A stretch of 64,000 nucleotides of DNA from Pedobacter africanus (GTDB taxonomy: Bacteria; Bacteroidota; Bacteroidia; Sphingobacteriales; Sphingobacteriaceae): contig NZ_FWXT01000001.1 of NCBI RefSeq assembly GCF_900176535.1, forward strand, positions 2,666,001-2,730,000, written 5' to 3'. The notes below the pieces were generated by a model. It made no database searches and was not told the origin of the DNA. It saw only the letters and a program-made list of their open reading frames with translations. Positions 35,834 through 44,444 of this stretch are shown in pieces. A program made the translations under genes and the position numbers. Numbering within the stretch: the stretch's first letter is position 1; every line of letters starts with the position of its first letter.

Positions 35834-36703
35834 TTAATTTTTGCTGCTCAACGCTTTAACTTTATCGTCAATAAATTTTGATAAGGTAGCATTGCCAGCT
35901 AATTTTTTACTTTTTAAGTAAGCATCGATCGCTTCCTGGTTTTTTCCAAGGTTTTCATAAGCCGTTCCCAGATAAAAATAAGCATCTGGTGTAGGTTTTA
36001 TGGCAATGATGCTGTTAAACCTGGTAATCGCTTTGTCAAACTGACCCGATTTGATGGCAAAAGTACCTAAGCTCATGTTAGCTTTTAAGTTCTTAGGGTC
36101 TTTTTTAACCACATCCATCAGCATGGCTATCCCCTGCATTGGCATGCCCATTCCATTTACTATGGTTATGCCCAATCCGGTTTTAGCATCCGCGCTGGTA
36201 GAGTCTATCTTTGCCGCATGGGTATAGGCCGTGTTGGCTTTTTGTAACAATGCAGGCTGCAATAAACTGTCACGGGTATTGTCAAAAGCTTTTAAGAACC
36301 GGTCGCCGGTTACCAGCCAGTTATTTAAGCTCTGCTCCTTTTCTGCTACGATCTCTAAATACAGTGCGCTGGGAACAGCTTGTTCCACATCGTCCCATTT
36401 TTGGGCCAGTAATTTCGCCGCTTCAGCTTTTTTAGCTTCCGGAGCCGATTTAAAGGCGTTTTCCAATGAAGTGATCTCGGCAGAGAGGTTTGCACTCAGT
36501 AAATTCTTGCCAGTAGTTGAAACCTCATTTAAATTAATAGCTGCTGTTTCAGTGGCGGCCATCTGACCACCAGCAGGAACAGCAGCTTTAGGCTCTTCTT
36601 TTGGCTTCACCAAACCTTTAATATCCCTTGTAAACAAAAATGCAACGAGCAAAACCATTGCACTTATTAAAATAATTTGTTTAGAACGGATACTGTTTAT
36701 CAT
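35834..36703 (-). CDS. Tetratricopeptide-repeat membrane-anchored protein
   Basis: A 289-residue protein with one N-terminal membrane helix (residues 8-26, QIILISAMVLLVAFLF) and then a linker and a C-terminal helical repeat domain. TPR-like units are visible from about residue 160 (ADAKTGLGITIVNG, LKANMSLGTFAIKSGQFDKAITRF, DAYFYLGTAYENLGKNQEAIDAY). It is probably periplasmic and used for protein contacts. It follows the HU gene by 5 bases, so the two are likely cotranscribed. Confidence 0.85.
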   Translation of the reverse strand: MINSIRSKQIILISAMVLLVAFLFTRDIKGLVKPKEEPKAAVPAGGQMAATETAAINLNEVSTTGKNLLSANLSAEITSLENAFKSAPEAKKAEAAKLLAQKWDDVEQAVPSALYLEIVAEKEQSLNNWLVTGDRFLKAFDNTRDSLLQPALLQKANTAYTHAAKIDSTSADAKTGLGITIVNGMGMPMQGIAMLMDVVKKDPKNLKANMSLGTFAIKSGQFDKAITRFNSIIAIKPTPDAYFYLGTAYENLGKNQEAIDAYLKSKKLAGNATLSKFIDDKVKALSSKN

Positions 36704-36708
36704 GGCTA

Positions 36709-37011
36709 TTAAGCTTCTACACTAAGTTTTTTAGAGTTGTTTTTTACCTTGTCAACAAAAACCTTTGCTGGTTTAAAACTTGGTACAAAGTGCTCAGGGA
36801 TGATGATCGCTGTATTTTTAGAAATATTTCTTGCAGTTTTTTGTGCTCTCTTTTTTACAACAAAACTACCGAAACCTCTTACATATACATTTTCGCCACC
36901 GATCATACTGTTTTTGATGACCTTGAAAAATGCCTCAACGGTTTCTTGTACATCTACCTTTTCAATTCCTGTTTTCGTTGATATTTCTGAAATAATATCT
37001 GCCTTAGTCAT
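36709..37011 (-). CDS. HU/IHF-family DNA-binding protein
   Basis: A 100-residue histone-like protein with the family signature VYVRGFGSFVVKKRAQKTARN at residues 42-62 and the beta-arm with a Pro (IIPEHFVPSFKPAK). It bends and compacts DNA as a dimer. It may be either an HU or an IHF-like member; length favours HU. A TACTTTTG -7-like element lies 56 bases upstream. Confidence 0.93.
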   Translation of the reverse strand: MTKADIISEISTKTGIEKVDVQETVEAFFKVIKNSMIGGENVYVRGFGSFVVKKRAQKTARNISKNTAIIIPEHFVPSFKPAKVFVDKVKNNSKKLSVEA

Positions 37012-37066
37012 ATTTTTTGTTTTATTAATTTACTGTGTGTTGTATATTATAAATGTTTTGGGGTTG

Positions 37067-37074
37067 CAAAAGTA
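37067..37074 (-). promoter_or_regulatory. -7 promoter element of the HU gene
   Basis: On the minus strand TACTTTTG matches TAnnTTTG; no clear TTG lies 19-21 bases upstream. Confidence 0.4.
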
Positions 37075-37183
37075 TTGCTTTTTAATGAGATAGGAAAATA
37101 AAAGATGATTTATTTGTCAGTTCTTCCATCACCGTATTGCAAGTTTTACGAAAATCAAATATTTACCCCGTATTTTTACAGCC

Positions 37184-38233
37184 ATGAGTTTTCAAACTGA
37201 AATCGTAAACTGGTACTTTAAAAATAAGCGGGCACTGCCCTGGAGGGACACTACAGATGCCTACGTGATCTGGTTATCTGAAGTGATCCTGCAGCAAACC
37301 CGGGTAGAACAAGGCTTGCCCTACTTTAATAATTTTTTACAAAACTATCCAACAGTTCAGGATTTTGCCGCTGCAACGGAAACACAGGTCCTGAAATTAT
37401 GGCAGGGGCTGGGCTATTACTCCAGGGGGAGGAACATGCTTTTTACGGCAAAGCAGGTATGCGAGCTATACAACGGACAATTCCCAACCAGTTACAACGA
37501 ACTGATCAAACTAAAAGGGGTGGGCGAGTACACTGCGGCTGCCATAGCCTCTTTTTCTTCAAACGAAGCCAGGGCGGTGTTGGATGGGAATGTATTCCGG
37601 GTATTGGCCCGGTATTTCGGGATAGCGGAACCCATCAATAGCACAGCAGGAAAGAAACAGTTCCTGGAACTGGCGCAATCGCTCATCGAAGGCCAGGAGG
37701 CTTCGGTGTACAACCAGGCCATTATGGAGTTTGGTGCAATGCAGTGTAAGCCCAAATCGCCCGCCTGCAACAACTGCCCATTGGAAAGAACCTGTTTTGC
37801 CCGTAAACATCAGCAGGTGGCCAGCCTCCCTGTTAAACTCAATAAGCTCAAAAAACGTACCCGGTATTTCAATTATTTCCTCTGTACAGATAGGGAAAAC
37901 ATCCTGGTTAAGAAACGGAACCCGGGCGATATCTGGCAGGAACTTTACGATTTTCCGCTGATTGAAACGGATAAAAATTACCTGGAAGACCAGGAGCAAT
38001 TTAGCCATATGCTCAAAAAAGCCTTTGGTAACGACTGTAAAATCACCGCTTTATCGCAGCAGAAGCATTTATTAACACACCAAACTATATATGTTCAATT
38101 TTTTGGTTTAGATAATTATATCATTAACTTTAATCAGAATGCAGAAATAAAATGGGTCTCATTGCAGGAGTTTGACGAATTGCCGCAACCTAAAGTGATC
38201 TCCAGTTTTGTAGCTAAGCATCTTATTACATAG
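37184..38233 (+). CDS. mutY: A/G-specific adenine DNA glycosylase
   Basis: A 349-residue base-excision enzyme that removes adenine opposite 8-oxoguanine. It shows WRDTTDAYVIWLSEVILQQT at the N-terminus, the helix-hairpin-helix region LIKLKGVGEYTAAAIASF, the catalytic Asp after it, and a [4Fe-4S] cluster motif with Cys 188, 195, 198 and 204. The C-terminal third is the NUDIX-like domain that reads 8-oxoG. It precedes ssb by 14 bases in one unit. Confidence 0.96.
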   Translation: MSFQTEIVNWYFKNKRALPWRDTTDAYVIWLSEVILQQTRVEQGLPYFNNFLQNYPTVQDFAAATETQVLKLWQGLGYYSRGRNMLFTAKQVCELYNGQFPTSYNELIKLKGVGEYTAAAIASFSSNEARAVLDGNVFRVLARYFGIAEPINSTAGKKQFLELAQSLIEGQEASVYNQAIMEFGAMQCKPKSPACNNCPLERTCFARKHQQVASLPVKLNKLKKRTRYFNYFLCTDRENILVKKRNPGDIWQELYDFPLIETDKNYLEDQEQFSHMLKKAFGNDCKITALSQQKHLLTHQTIYVQFFGLDNYIINFNQNAEIKWVSLQEFDELPQPKVISSFVAKHLIT

Positions 38234-38247
38234 AAAAACCAAAGTTC

Positions 38248-38679
38248 ATGTCAGGTATTAACAAAGTTATTTTAGTCGGACATTTAGGCAAAGATCCTGA
38301 AGTCAGGCATTTAGACGGAGGTGTAACTGTAGCCAGTTTTCCACTGGCAACCTCAGAAACCTATAATAAAGACGGCAAGCGCGTAGAGCAAACAGAGTGG
38401 CACAATATCGTTTTGTGGAGAGGCCTGGCAGAAGTTGCCTCCAAGTATTTGCAAAAAGGTAAACTGGTGTATATCGAGGGTAAATTGCGTACACGCTCCT
38501 TTGAAGACCGGGAAAAAGTAAAGAAGTATGTTACTGAAGTGGTGGCAGAGAATTTTACTATACTGGGCAGGAAAAGCGATTTTGAGCAAACAGCGGTAAG
38601 CAGTGAAAATGCAGCCGCGCCAAAAAGCGAAACGGAATACCCAGATCTTACAGATCCTTCGGGCGATTTGCCCTTTTAA
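38248..38679 (+). CDS. ssb: Single-stranded DNA-binding protein
   Basis: A 143-residue SSB. The OB fold covers residues 1-105 (INKVILVGHLGKDPEVR, WHNIVLWRGLAEVASKYL), a short linker follows, and the acidic tail ends DPSGDLPF, the peptide that docks repair and replication partners. It is cotranscribed with mutY and ends at a terminator. Confidence 0.95.
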   Translation: MSGINKVILVGHLGKDPEVRHLDGGVTVASFPLATSETYNKDGKRVEQTEWHNIVLWRGLAEVASKYLQKGKLVYIEGKLRTRSFEDREKVKKYVTEVVAENFTILGRKSDFEQTAVSSENAAAPKSETEYPDLTDPSGDLPF

Positions 38680-38681
38680 AT

Positions 38682-38711
38682 AAAAAGGGTGCTTTTAAGC
38701 ACCCTTTTTAT
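38682..38711. terminator. Bidirectional terminator between ssb and glmS
   Basis: AAAAAGGGTGC and GCACCCTTTTT pair around TTTTAA, with T on one side and A on the other, so it can end both convergent genes. Confidence 0.9.
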
Positions 38712-38712
38712 T

Positions 38713-40551
38713 TTATTCTACCGTTACCGACTTGGCCAGGTTCCTTGGCTGGTCTACATTGCAGCCTCTCAAAACCGCTATATGATACGATAGCAATTGC
38801 AGTGGTATGGTTGCCAGTAAAGGCAAAAATGCCTCACTTGCATCCGGTATCTCTATGCAATAATCGGCCATTTTTCTAACCTCAATATCACCTTCGGTTA
38901 CAATAGCCAGTACAATCCCTTTCCGGGCTTTCACTTCCTGGATATTGCTGATCACTTTCTCGTAGGAAGAGTTCTTGGTGGCGATCACCACAACTGGCAT
39001 TTCTTCATCAATTAAAGCGATGGGGCCGTGTTTCATCTCGGCAGCAGGATAGCCCTCTGCATGGATGTAAGAAATCTCCTTCAGCTTTAAAGCCCCTTCC
39101 AGCGCTACAGGGAAACCGCTTCCCCTGCCCAGGAACAGGCAGTTCCGGGAGTCCTTGAATTTCTCAGAAATTTCCTTGATCATCTCATTCGACTCCAGTG
39201 CCATCTGGATCTTCTCCGGAATGCAATCCAGTTCAGTTAACAGTTCCACCAGTTTGGAATGGGTTAATGTTCCTTTTTGCTGTGCCATGTAAAAGGCCAT
39301 TAGCGTAAGTACCGTAACCTGTGCGGTAAAGGCTTTGGTAGAGGCAACCCCGATTTCCGGCCCGGCATGGGTGTATACACCCGCATGGGTAAGCCTTGGA
39401 ATGGATGCACCCACCACGTTGCAGACCCCAAAAATGGTGGCACCTTTTTCCTTGGCCATTTCTATGGCGGCCATTGTATCCGCTGTCTCACCAGATTGGG
39501 AAATGGCGATAACTACATCTTTCTCGGTAATGATCGGATTGCGGTACCTGAACTCTGAGGCATATTCAACCTCAACCGGGATGCGCGCATATTCTTCAAT
39601 CAGGTACTCGCCCACCAGTCCGGCATGCCAGGACGTGCCGCATGCCACAATGATAATGCGGTCTATGTTCTTTAATTTATCGGCATATTCTTTTATTCCG
39701 CCAAGCTGCACCTTGCCCTCGTTCGGATAAATACGGCCCCGCATACAATCTCTTATCGAGCGTGCCTGCTCAAAGATCTCTTTCAGCATAAAATGCTCAT
39801 AGCCGCCTTTTTCCAGCATCTCCAGCTTCAGTTCCAGCTCCTGGATATACGGACTCTGAACTACATTGTCCAAACGCTTGATCAGCAACTCATCGCGTTT
39901 TAAAAATGCGATCTCATTGTCGTTCAGGTAAATTACATTTTTAGTATATTCTACAATAGGGGTAGCGTCTGAGGCAATAAAATACTCCCCGTCGCCAACA
40001 CCAATCACCATCGGGCTTCCTTTCCGGGCTGCAATCAGCTGGCCAGGTTGTTCTTCATCCATCACTACAATGGCATAGGCCCCGCTTACTTCATTTAAAG
40101 CAAGTCTAACCGCCTCTAAAAGATCAGTGTTGTCGTTTTTATAGATTTCTTCAATCAGGTGTACCAGTACTTCCGTGTCTGTATCGCTTTTAAACTCATG
40201 GCCACGCGTCAGCAGTTCTTCCTTAAGCGTTGCATAGTTCTCGATGATCCCGTTGTGGATGATGCTCAGCTTGCCATTGTTTGAAGTATGCGGGTGGGAA
40301 TTCCTGTCGGAGGGTGCACCGTGTGTTGCCCATCTGGTATGGCCAATCCCGATCGATCCTGAAAGGTTTTTCCCGGCAGCAAAATTTTCCAGTTCCTGTA
40401 CTTTTCCTGCCTTTTTATAGATATTTAATCCCGAATCGTTAATCAAAGCAATACCGGCACTGTCATAGCCACGGTATTCTAATCTCTTTAGTCCTTTAAT
40501 AACAATGGGCCAGGCTTCTCTATGGCCTATGTAACCAACTATTCCACACAT
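38713..40551 (-). CDS. glmS: Glutamine--fructose-6-phosphate aminotransferase (isomerizing)
   Basis: A 612-residue enzyme making glucosamine-6-phosphate, the entry to peptidoglycan and LPS amino sugars. The N-terminal glutaminase begins MCGIVGYIG, whose Cys is catalytic after Met removal, and includes HTRWATHG. Two SIS domains follow (ACGTSWHAG near 305, and GRGSGFPVALEGALKLKE near 480). The C-terminus LAKSVTVE is normal. No glmS ribozyme is seen upstream, as expected outside Gram-positives. Confidence 0.97.
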   Translation of the reverse strand: MCGIVGYIGHREAWPIVIKGLKRLEYRGYDSAGIALINDSGLNIYKKAGKVQELENFAAGKNLSGSIGIGHTRWATHGAPSDRNSHPHTSNNGKLSIIHNGIIENYATLKEELLTRGHEFKSDTDTEVLVHLIEEIYKNDNTDLLEAVRLALNEVSGAYAIVVMDEEQPGQLIAARKGSPMVIGVGDGEYFIASDATPIVEYTKNVIYLNDNEIAFLKRDELLIKRLDNVVQSPYIQELELKLEMLEKGGYEHFMLKEIFEQARSIRDCMRGRIYPNEGKVQLGGIKEYADKLKNIDRIIIVACGTSWHAGLVGEYLIEEYARIPVEVEYASEFRYRNPIITEKDVVIAISQSGETADTMAAIEMAKEKGATIFGVCNVVGASIPRLTHAGVYTHAGPEIGVASTKAFTAQVTVLTLMAFYMAQQKGTLTHSKLVELLTELDCIPEKIQMALESNEMIKEISEKFKDSRNCLFLGRGSGFPVALEGALKLKEISYIHAEGYPAAEMKHGPIALIDEEMPVVVIATKNSSYEKVISNIQEVKARKGIVLAIVTEGDIEVRKMADYCIEIPDASEAFLPLLATIPLQLLSYHIAVLRGCNVDQPRNLAKSVTVE

Positions 40552-40576
40552 ACAATAGGTTTATATTTAGGTATAA

Positions 40577-40614
40577 AAATAAATCCCCCGAAATTAAATA
40601 TTCCCGGGGGATTT
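40577..40614 (-). terminator. Terminator after the DUF4270 gene
   Basis: AAATCCCCC (40581-40589) and GGGGGATTT (40606-40614) pair; on the minus strand ATTTTT follows. It separates the DUF4270 gene from glmS. Confidence 0.75.
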
Positions 40615-40638
40615 GACCACATCATCTGGCTAATTTTT

Positions 40639-42114
40639 TTAATTGACCTGTGTGTAATAAATATTCAATTTCAGGAGCTTATCTGCTGCAGCCGGATTTT
40701 TTTTCCATTTGCTGATGATCGATCTTGCTGCTGAAGTTACAGGAGGACTGATGTTAAATTCTGTAAGTGAGCTTGGGGCCAGGAAAGTTCCGTAATCTTC
40801 GGTTTTTCCATCCATTAAATCCTGTATATAGCTGGTGATGTTAAAAATATAACGCTTTCTAACAGAGTCAAAATAGCCGCCAAACAACAATTCGCTTTCC
40901 AAGGCCCTTGCATCTCCAATGTAAGTTTGGGTTCTGCGATCGTTATCTGGTACGTTGGCCCGCTGACCGGCAATGTCGTACCTGTACAATGAAAGTCGCT
41001 GCGCAGCGCTGAAAGGCAGTACGTCTGTTCCGGCGCTGAGGTCAATTACCAGTTCGGCTTTGTTGATCACTATTTTGGTATTCGCATTTCCACCTTTTGC
41101 CGGATCTGCTTTTTTATCTGCAAGGAATTTCTTGAGGTAAGGGAATGAAATTTTGTTTTTCAGTCCGCCCAAAGCCTGTAAATAAGTTACAGTATAAGGT
41201 GTAGCCGGGTTAGGATTGTCCAGTTGGGTTTTAACAGGAGTACCTGTATAATCATGTTTGATGGAAGCGTGTACCGGTCCGGCAGAAGCACCTGTTGAGC
41301 TGTTGCTGCCAATCGGGAAGTTTACCACTACCGTATCGGTATTGGCCGGAGTTGTGGCATTTGGCCGTTTATAATAGATCTCTACCCTGCTGTCCGACGC
41401 GTTTGCCGTAAAAAACATCATCCCGCCTTTGTCCGTCGCGCTAGAGGTCACATTCAATCCTTTAAAAGCCTTCCAGAAGTTGGCCGCTTTAGATAAGGTT
41501 ACCGAGTCCAGGTTCATGATGTTGTTCTGGATAAACGCATTTGTCAGTTTAATCCTTACCTGTGGGACTACCGATTTAAGGGTGTCAGCACCTCCGGTTA
41601 CAATATCTGTAATCTTAAATTTAGTGTTTGGCTTGATCTTTCCGCTATAAGTACCAATAACTGTGGGCTGAACAGGCCAGGTTTTATCTGTAGTGTACGA
41701 TGTTTCTTTAGAAAGATCGTTGGCCAGCTGTTTTACCGTAAAGGTATAAACAGGGGCAATGGTATCGCCATAGAACTGCGTAGCATAAGGTAAAACCAAT
41801 ACCGCAGAGTCAATTACAGCGCCTGTGCCAAACTTATAGTCTGCCTGTGGCAGGCCAACCGACATGGATAGCGCGGCCTCCGATTTGCCAAAATCGGGAT
41901 CGGTCATATAACCCAGTGGGTACCTTAAAAGACCTACGCCCGAACTAAGATCCTCTTTAAGTGTTTGAGAGGTAACTGTAACGCTGTCTACAAGCTCACC
42001 AAGTATGCCCTGGCCATCTTCCGTACCCAAACCAATGGTGTTGGAATCTTTACAGGAAGCAAAAAGAAAAAGACCTATCAACAGGGTTAATAAGTCTTGT
42101 TTTGTAAATTTCAT
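40639..42114 (-). CDS. DUF4270 domain-containing lipoprotein
   Basis: A 491-residue lipoprotein: signal MKFTKQDLLTLLIGLFLFAS with lipobox Cys 21. The mature chain begins DSNTIGLGTEDGQGILGELVDSVTV in two parts, the usual DUF4270 opening, and is beta-rich throughout. It is found almost only in Bacteroidota and its function is not established to my knowledge. The order glmS, DUF4270, short GlgA-like gene, panC is one I recognise from related genomes, which suggests a conserved neighbourhood. It is encoded 21 bases after the GlgA-like gene. Confidence 0.88.
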   Translation of the reverse strand: MKFTKQDLLTLLIGLFLFASCKDSNTIGLGTEDGQGILGELVDSVTVTSQTLKEDLSSGVGLLRYPLGYMTDPDFGKSEAALSMSVGLPQADYKFGTGAVIDSAVLVLPYATQFYGDTIAPVYTFTVKQLANDLSKETSYTTDKTWPVQPTVIGTYSGKIKPNTKFKITDIVTGGADTLKSVVPQVRIKLTNAFIQNNIMNLDSVTLSKAANFWKAFKGLNVTSSATDKGGMMFFTANASDSRVEIYYKRPNATTPANTDTVVVNFPIGSNSSTGASAGPVHASIKHDYTGTPVKTQLDNPNPATPYTVTYLQALGGLKNKISFPYLKKFLADKKADPAKGGNANTKIVINKAELVIDLSAGTDVLPFSAAQRLSLYRYDIAGQRANVPDNDRRTQTYIGDARALESELLFGGYFDSVRKRYIFNITSYIQDLMDGKTEDYGTFLAPSSLTEFNISPPVTSAARSIISKWKKNPAAADKLLKLNIYYTQVN

Positions 42115-42135
42115 ATATATTTTAATAACCTGGGT

Positions 42136-42960
42136 TTATGCTATTGAAGCCAATTCTTCATCCGAAATCTCCTCATATAAAGAATAGAAGTTTTCAAAAT
42201 TTTCGGTTAAATTATAAGCTAAAGTTGGTTTATTAGAATCTTTAACAAATTTTAACACATTTTCGCTGATGTTCTCATCGGCCAGAACCACAGCATCCGA
42301 GTAGCTAACAGCCCCCATATGCAAGGTATTGCAGTCTGCATTTTCAAATATCTTGGTGTCTTCAGCGGTCATGGCGTTCATGATCGCCTTTTTATGCAGA
42401 TCGGCATTTAAAGTCTCGGTAAAGCAGTTCTCATAAATGGAGTAAACAACTTTTGAGTTTTTAAATGTAGGGTCGTTTTTGTACGTAGTTTTAATGTAAG
42501 CCGGTACCAGCGCGGTCATCCAGCCATGACAATGTACAATATCCGGTGCCCAGCCTAATTTTTTAACGGTTTCGAGCGCGCCTTTGCAAAAGAAGATTGT
42601 TCTTTCGTCGTTATCGGCATAAAACTTATCTTCCTTATCCCTGAATACATACTTGCGTTGAAAATAATCTTCATTGTCCAGGAAATATACCTGCATGCGG
42701 GCCGCAGGGATAGAGGCTACTTTAATGATTAAAGGGTTATCATTGTCGTCAATAATGATGTTCATTCCTGAAAGACGGATAACCTCATGCAATCTGTTCC
42801 TTCTTTCATTGATATTCCCGAACCTAGGCATCAATATGCGGATCTCAAATCCTTTATCCTGCATTGCCTGAGGTAATTGACGGGTAATTTCAGAAATCTT
42901 TGTGAGTTCAAGGAAAGGCGACATCTCGTGTGTAACAATCAGTAGCTTCGTTTTTGCCAT
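42136..42960 (-). CDS. Short glycogen/starch synthase-like protein (GT5 N-terminal domain only)
   Basis: About 274 residues; I chose the ATG at 42960 (MAKTKLLIVTHEMSPF), though an ATG two codons upstream is possible. The fold matches the N-terminal ADP-glucose synthase domain (VTHEMSPF, DIVHCHGWMTALVPAYIKTTY), but the C-terminal GT-B half is missing; full GlgA is about 480 residues. The KxGGL motif that binds ADP-glucose is replaced by ELTKISEI. It may be a regulator or a subunit and not an active synthase. A canonical promoter precedes it. Confidence 0.82.
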   Translation of the reverse strand: MAKTKLLIVTHEMSPFLELTKISEITRQLPQAMQDKGFEIRILMPRFGNINERRNRLHEVIRLSGMNIIIDDNDNPLIIKVASIPAARMQVYFLDNEDYFQRKYVFRDKEDKFYADNDERTIFFCKGALETVKKLGWAPDIVHCHGWMTALVPAYIKTTYKNDPTFKNSKVVYSIYENCFTETLNADLHKKAIMNAMTAEDTKIFENADCNTLHMGAVSYSDAVVLADENISENVLKFVKDSNKPTLAYNLTENFENFYSLYEEISDEELASIA

Positions 42961-43009
42961 CTCCATATTCTAAATAAAAATTTATGTTAAAGAAAAGATT
43001 ATCAAGGGG

Positions 43010-43040
43010 CAAAGGTAAGCAAAATAATAACATTTATCAA
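43010..43040 (-). promoter_or_regulatory. Promoter of the GlgA-like/DUF4270 unit
   Basis: On the minus strand TTG (43038-43040) and TACCTTTG (43010-43017) are 20 bases apart, a canonical pair. Start predicted near 43004. Confidence 0.75.
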
Positions 43041-43057
43041 TATTATACGCAAGATGT

Positions 43058-43088
43058 TTTGTTGCTTGGGTATAAATAAGCAACTTTG
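43058..43088 (+). promoter_or_regulatory. Promoter of panC
   Basis: TTTG (43058-43061) and CAACTTTG (43081-43088), 19 bases apart; the -7 differs from TAnnTTTG only in its first base. The predicted start near 43094 lies downstream of the TTG at 43086, which argues against that codon as the panC start. Confidence 0.55.
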
Positions 43089-43112
43089 CCCCTTGAAATT
43101 TTACAGGCTGGT

Positions 43113-43952
43113 TTGGAAGTAATAAATACTATTGCGGCATTAAAGTCGCTGCTTGGGCCAATTCAATTGACTCAACAGAAAATTGCCCTGGTACCTACAA
43201 TGGGTGCCTTGCATAAAGGACATGTATCGCTGATCAAAATAGCACAGCAACAGGCTGATGTGGTGGTGTGCAGCATTTTTGTAAACCCTACCCAGTTTAC
43301 AGATCCCAAAGACCTGGAAAAATACCCCCGCCCGCTGGAGCATGACCTCAAAATGTTAAGTGAAGCAGGCTGTAATGTGGTATTTATGCCCTCGGTTACA
43401 GAGATGTACCCCAAGCCCGAAGCCTGGCATATAGACCTGGGGCCGGCAGAGTTTCTTTTAGAGGGCGAATTCCGCAAAGGACATTACCAAGGCGTAACGC
43501 AAATCGTAAAAAAGCTTTTTGATGCCGTAAACCCCGATGTGGCCTTTTTTGGACAGAAAGATTTTCAGCAGGTACTCATGATCAAAAATATGGTCGCCTA
43601 TTTCGACATGCCCTTGCAGATTGTTTCCTGCCCCATCATCAGGGAGGCCGACGGACTGGCCATGAGCTCGCGCAACATACACCTTACTGCGGCCGACCGT
43701 AAAAATGCACTGGTGCTGAGCCGTGCGCTCAGTTATGTTCAGGAAAATTTTGCTGACAAAAGCATTCCCGAGCTGCTGAAGGCTGCCAAAGAGATGATCA
43801 AAGCAACCCCGGGTGTAGCGCTGGATTATTTCACCATCGCCAATGGAGAAACCCTTTTGCCCGAGGAAGATAAGGCGCATCACAATATCGTTGCGCTGGT
43901 GGCGGCTAAAGTAGGCCAGACCCGCCTCATTGATAATATGATACTCAACTGA
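43113..43952 (+). CDS. panC: Pantoate--beta-alanine ligase
   Basis: A 279-residue enzyme that joins pantoate and beta-alanine to pantothenate using ATP. PTMGALHKGHVSL near residue 29 is the ATP-binding HIGH-like motif, and FGQKDFQQV and SSRNIHL follow as usual. No ATG exists near the N-terminus. I chose TTG at 43113, giving MEVINTIAALKSLLG, which fits the family; a TTG at 43086 would lie upstream of the predicted transcript start. panD follows 45 bases later and supplies beta-alanine. Confidence 0.93.
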   Translation: MEVINTIAALKSLLGPIQLTQQKIALVPTMGALHKGHVSLIKIAQQQADVVVCSIFVNPTQFTDPKDLEKYPRPLEHDLKMLSEAGCNVVFMPSVTEMYPKPEAWHIDLGPAEFLLEGEFRKGHYQGVTQIVKKLFDAVNPDVAFFGQKDFQQVLMIKNMVAYFDMPLQIVSCPIIREADGLAMSSRNIHLTAADRKNALVLSRALSYVQENFADKSIPELLKAAKEMIKATPGVALDYFTIANGETLLPEEDKAHHNIVALVAAKVGQTRLIDNMILN

Positions 43953-43985
43953 AACAAGAAAAACCAAGCATTGATAAATTTAGTT

Positions 43986-43993
43986 TAACTTTG
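43986..43993 (+). promoter_or_regulatory. -7 promoter element of panD
   Basis: TAACTTTG matches TAnnTTTG and ends 4 bases before the panD ATG, so a transcript from it would be almost or fully leaderless. The nearest TTG (43971-43973) is only 12 bases upstream, shorter than the optimum. Confidence 0.4.
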
Positions 43994-43997
43994 CACC

Positions 43998-44348
43998 ATG
44001 ATTATCGAGATCTTAAAATCGAAAATACACCGTGTTAAAGTAACACAGGCAGAACTGAACTATGTTGGCAGCATCACTATTGACGAAGATCTGATGGATG
44101 CAGCCCAGATCATTCCCAACGAAAAGGTGCAGATCGTAAACAACAACAATGGCGAGCGTTTCGAAACCTACGTGATTAAAGGTGCACGTGGCAGTGGTAC
44201 CATTTGCCTGAACGGTGCAACAGCCCGGAAAGTTCAGGTGGGCGATATCCTGATCATCATGTCTTACGGTTCCCTGCCCATAGAGGAAGCAAAAAAATAC
44301 CATCCCATACTTGTATTCCCAGATGATAACAACCACTTGTTGAAATAG
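43998..44348 (+). CDS. panD: Aspartate 1-decarboxylase
   Basis: A 116-residue pyruvoyl enzyme that makes beta-alanine from aspartate. The self-cleavage site is the Gly-Ser of YVGSITIDEDLMDA at residues 24-25 or so, and GDILIIMSYG near 85 is standard. The start ATG at 43998 gives MIIEILKSKIHRVKVT, typical. It works directly with panC upstream. Confidence 0.96.
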   Translation: MIIEILKSKIHRVKVTQAELNYVGSITIDEDLMDAAQIIPNEKVQIVNNNNGERFETYVIKGARGSGTICLNGATARKVQVGDILIIMSYGSLPIEEAKKYHPILVFPDDNNHLLK

Positions 44349-44408
44349 CTTAGTGTATTTTATTGCAAAATAATATTATGCAGCCATAGTAATTTGCCGG
44401 AGAATATA

Positions 44409-44416
44409 TAAATTTG
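44409..44416 (+). promoter_or_regulatory. -7 promoter element of the acyl-CoA dehydrogenase gene
   Basis: TAAATTTG matches TAnnTTTG, 28 bases before the ATG. No well-spaced TTG. Confidence 0.35.
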
Positions 44417-44444
44417 GCGTAACTTATTATTTTACAATATTATT

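Noticed and set aside
40552..40640. Search for a glmS ribozyme or other riboswitch before glmS
   Set aside because: The gap has only the terminator of the DUF4270 gene; no ribozyme core sequence is seen.
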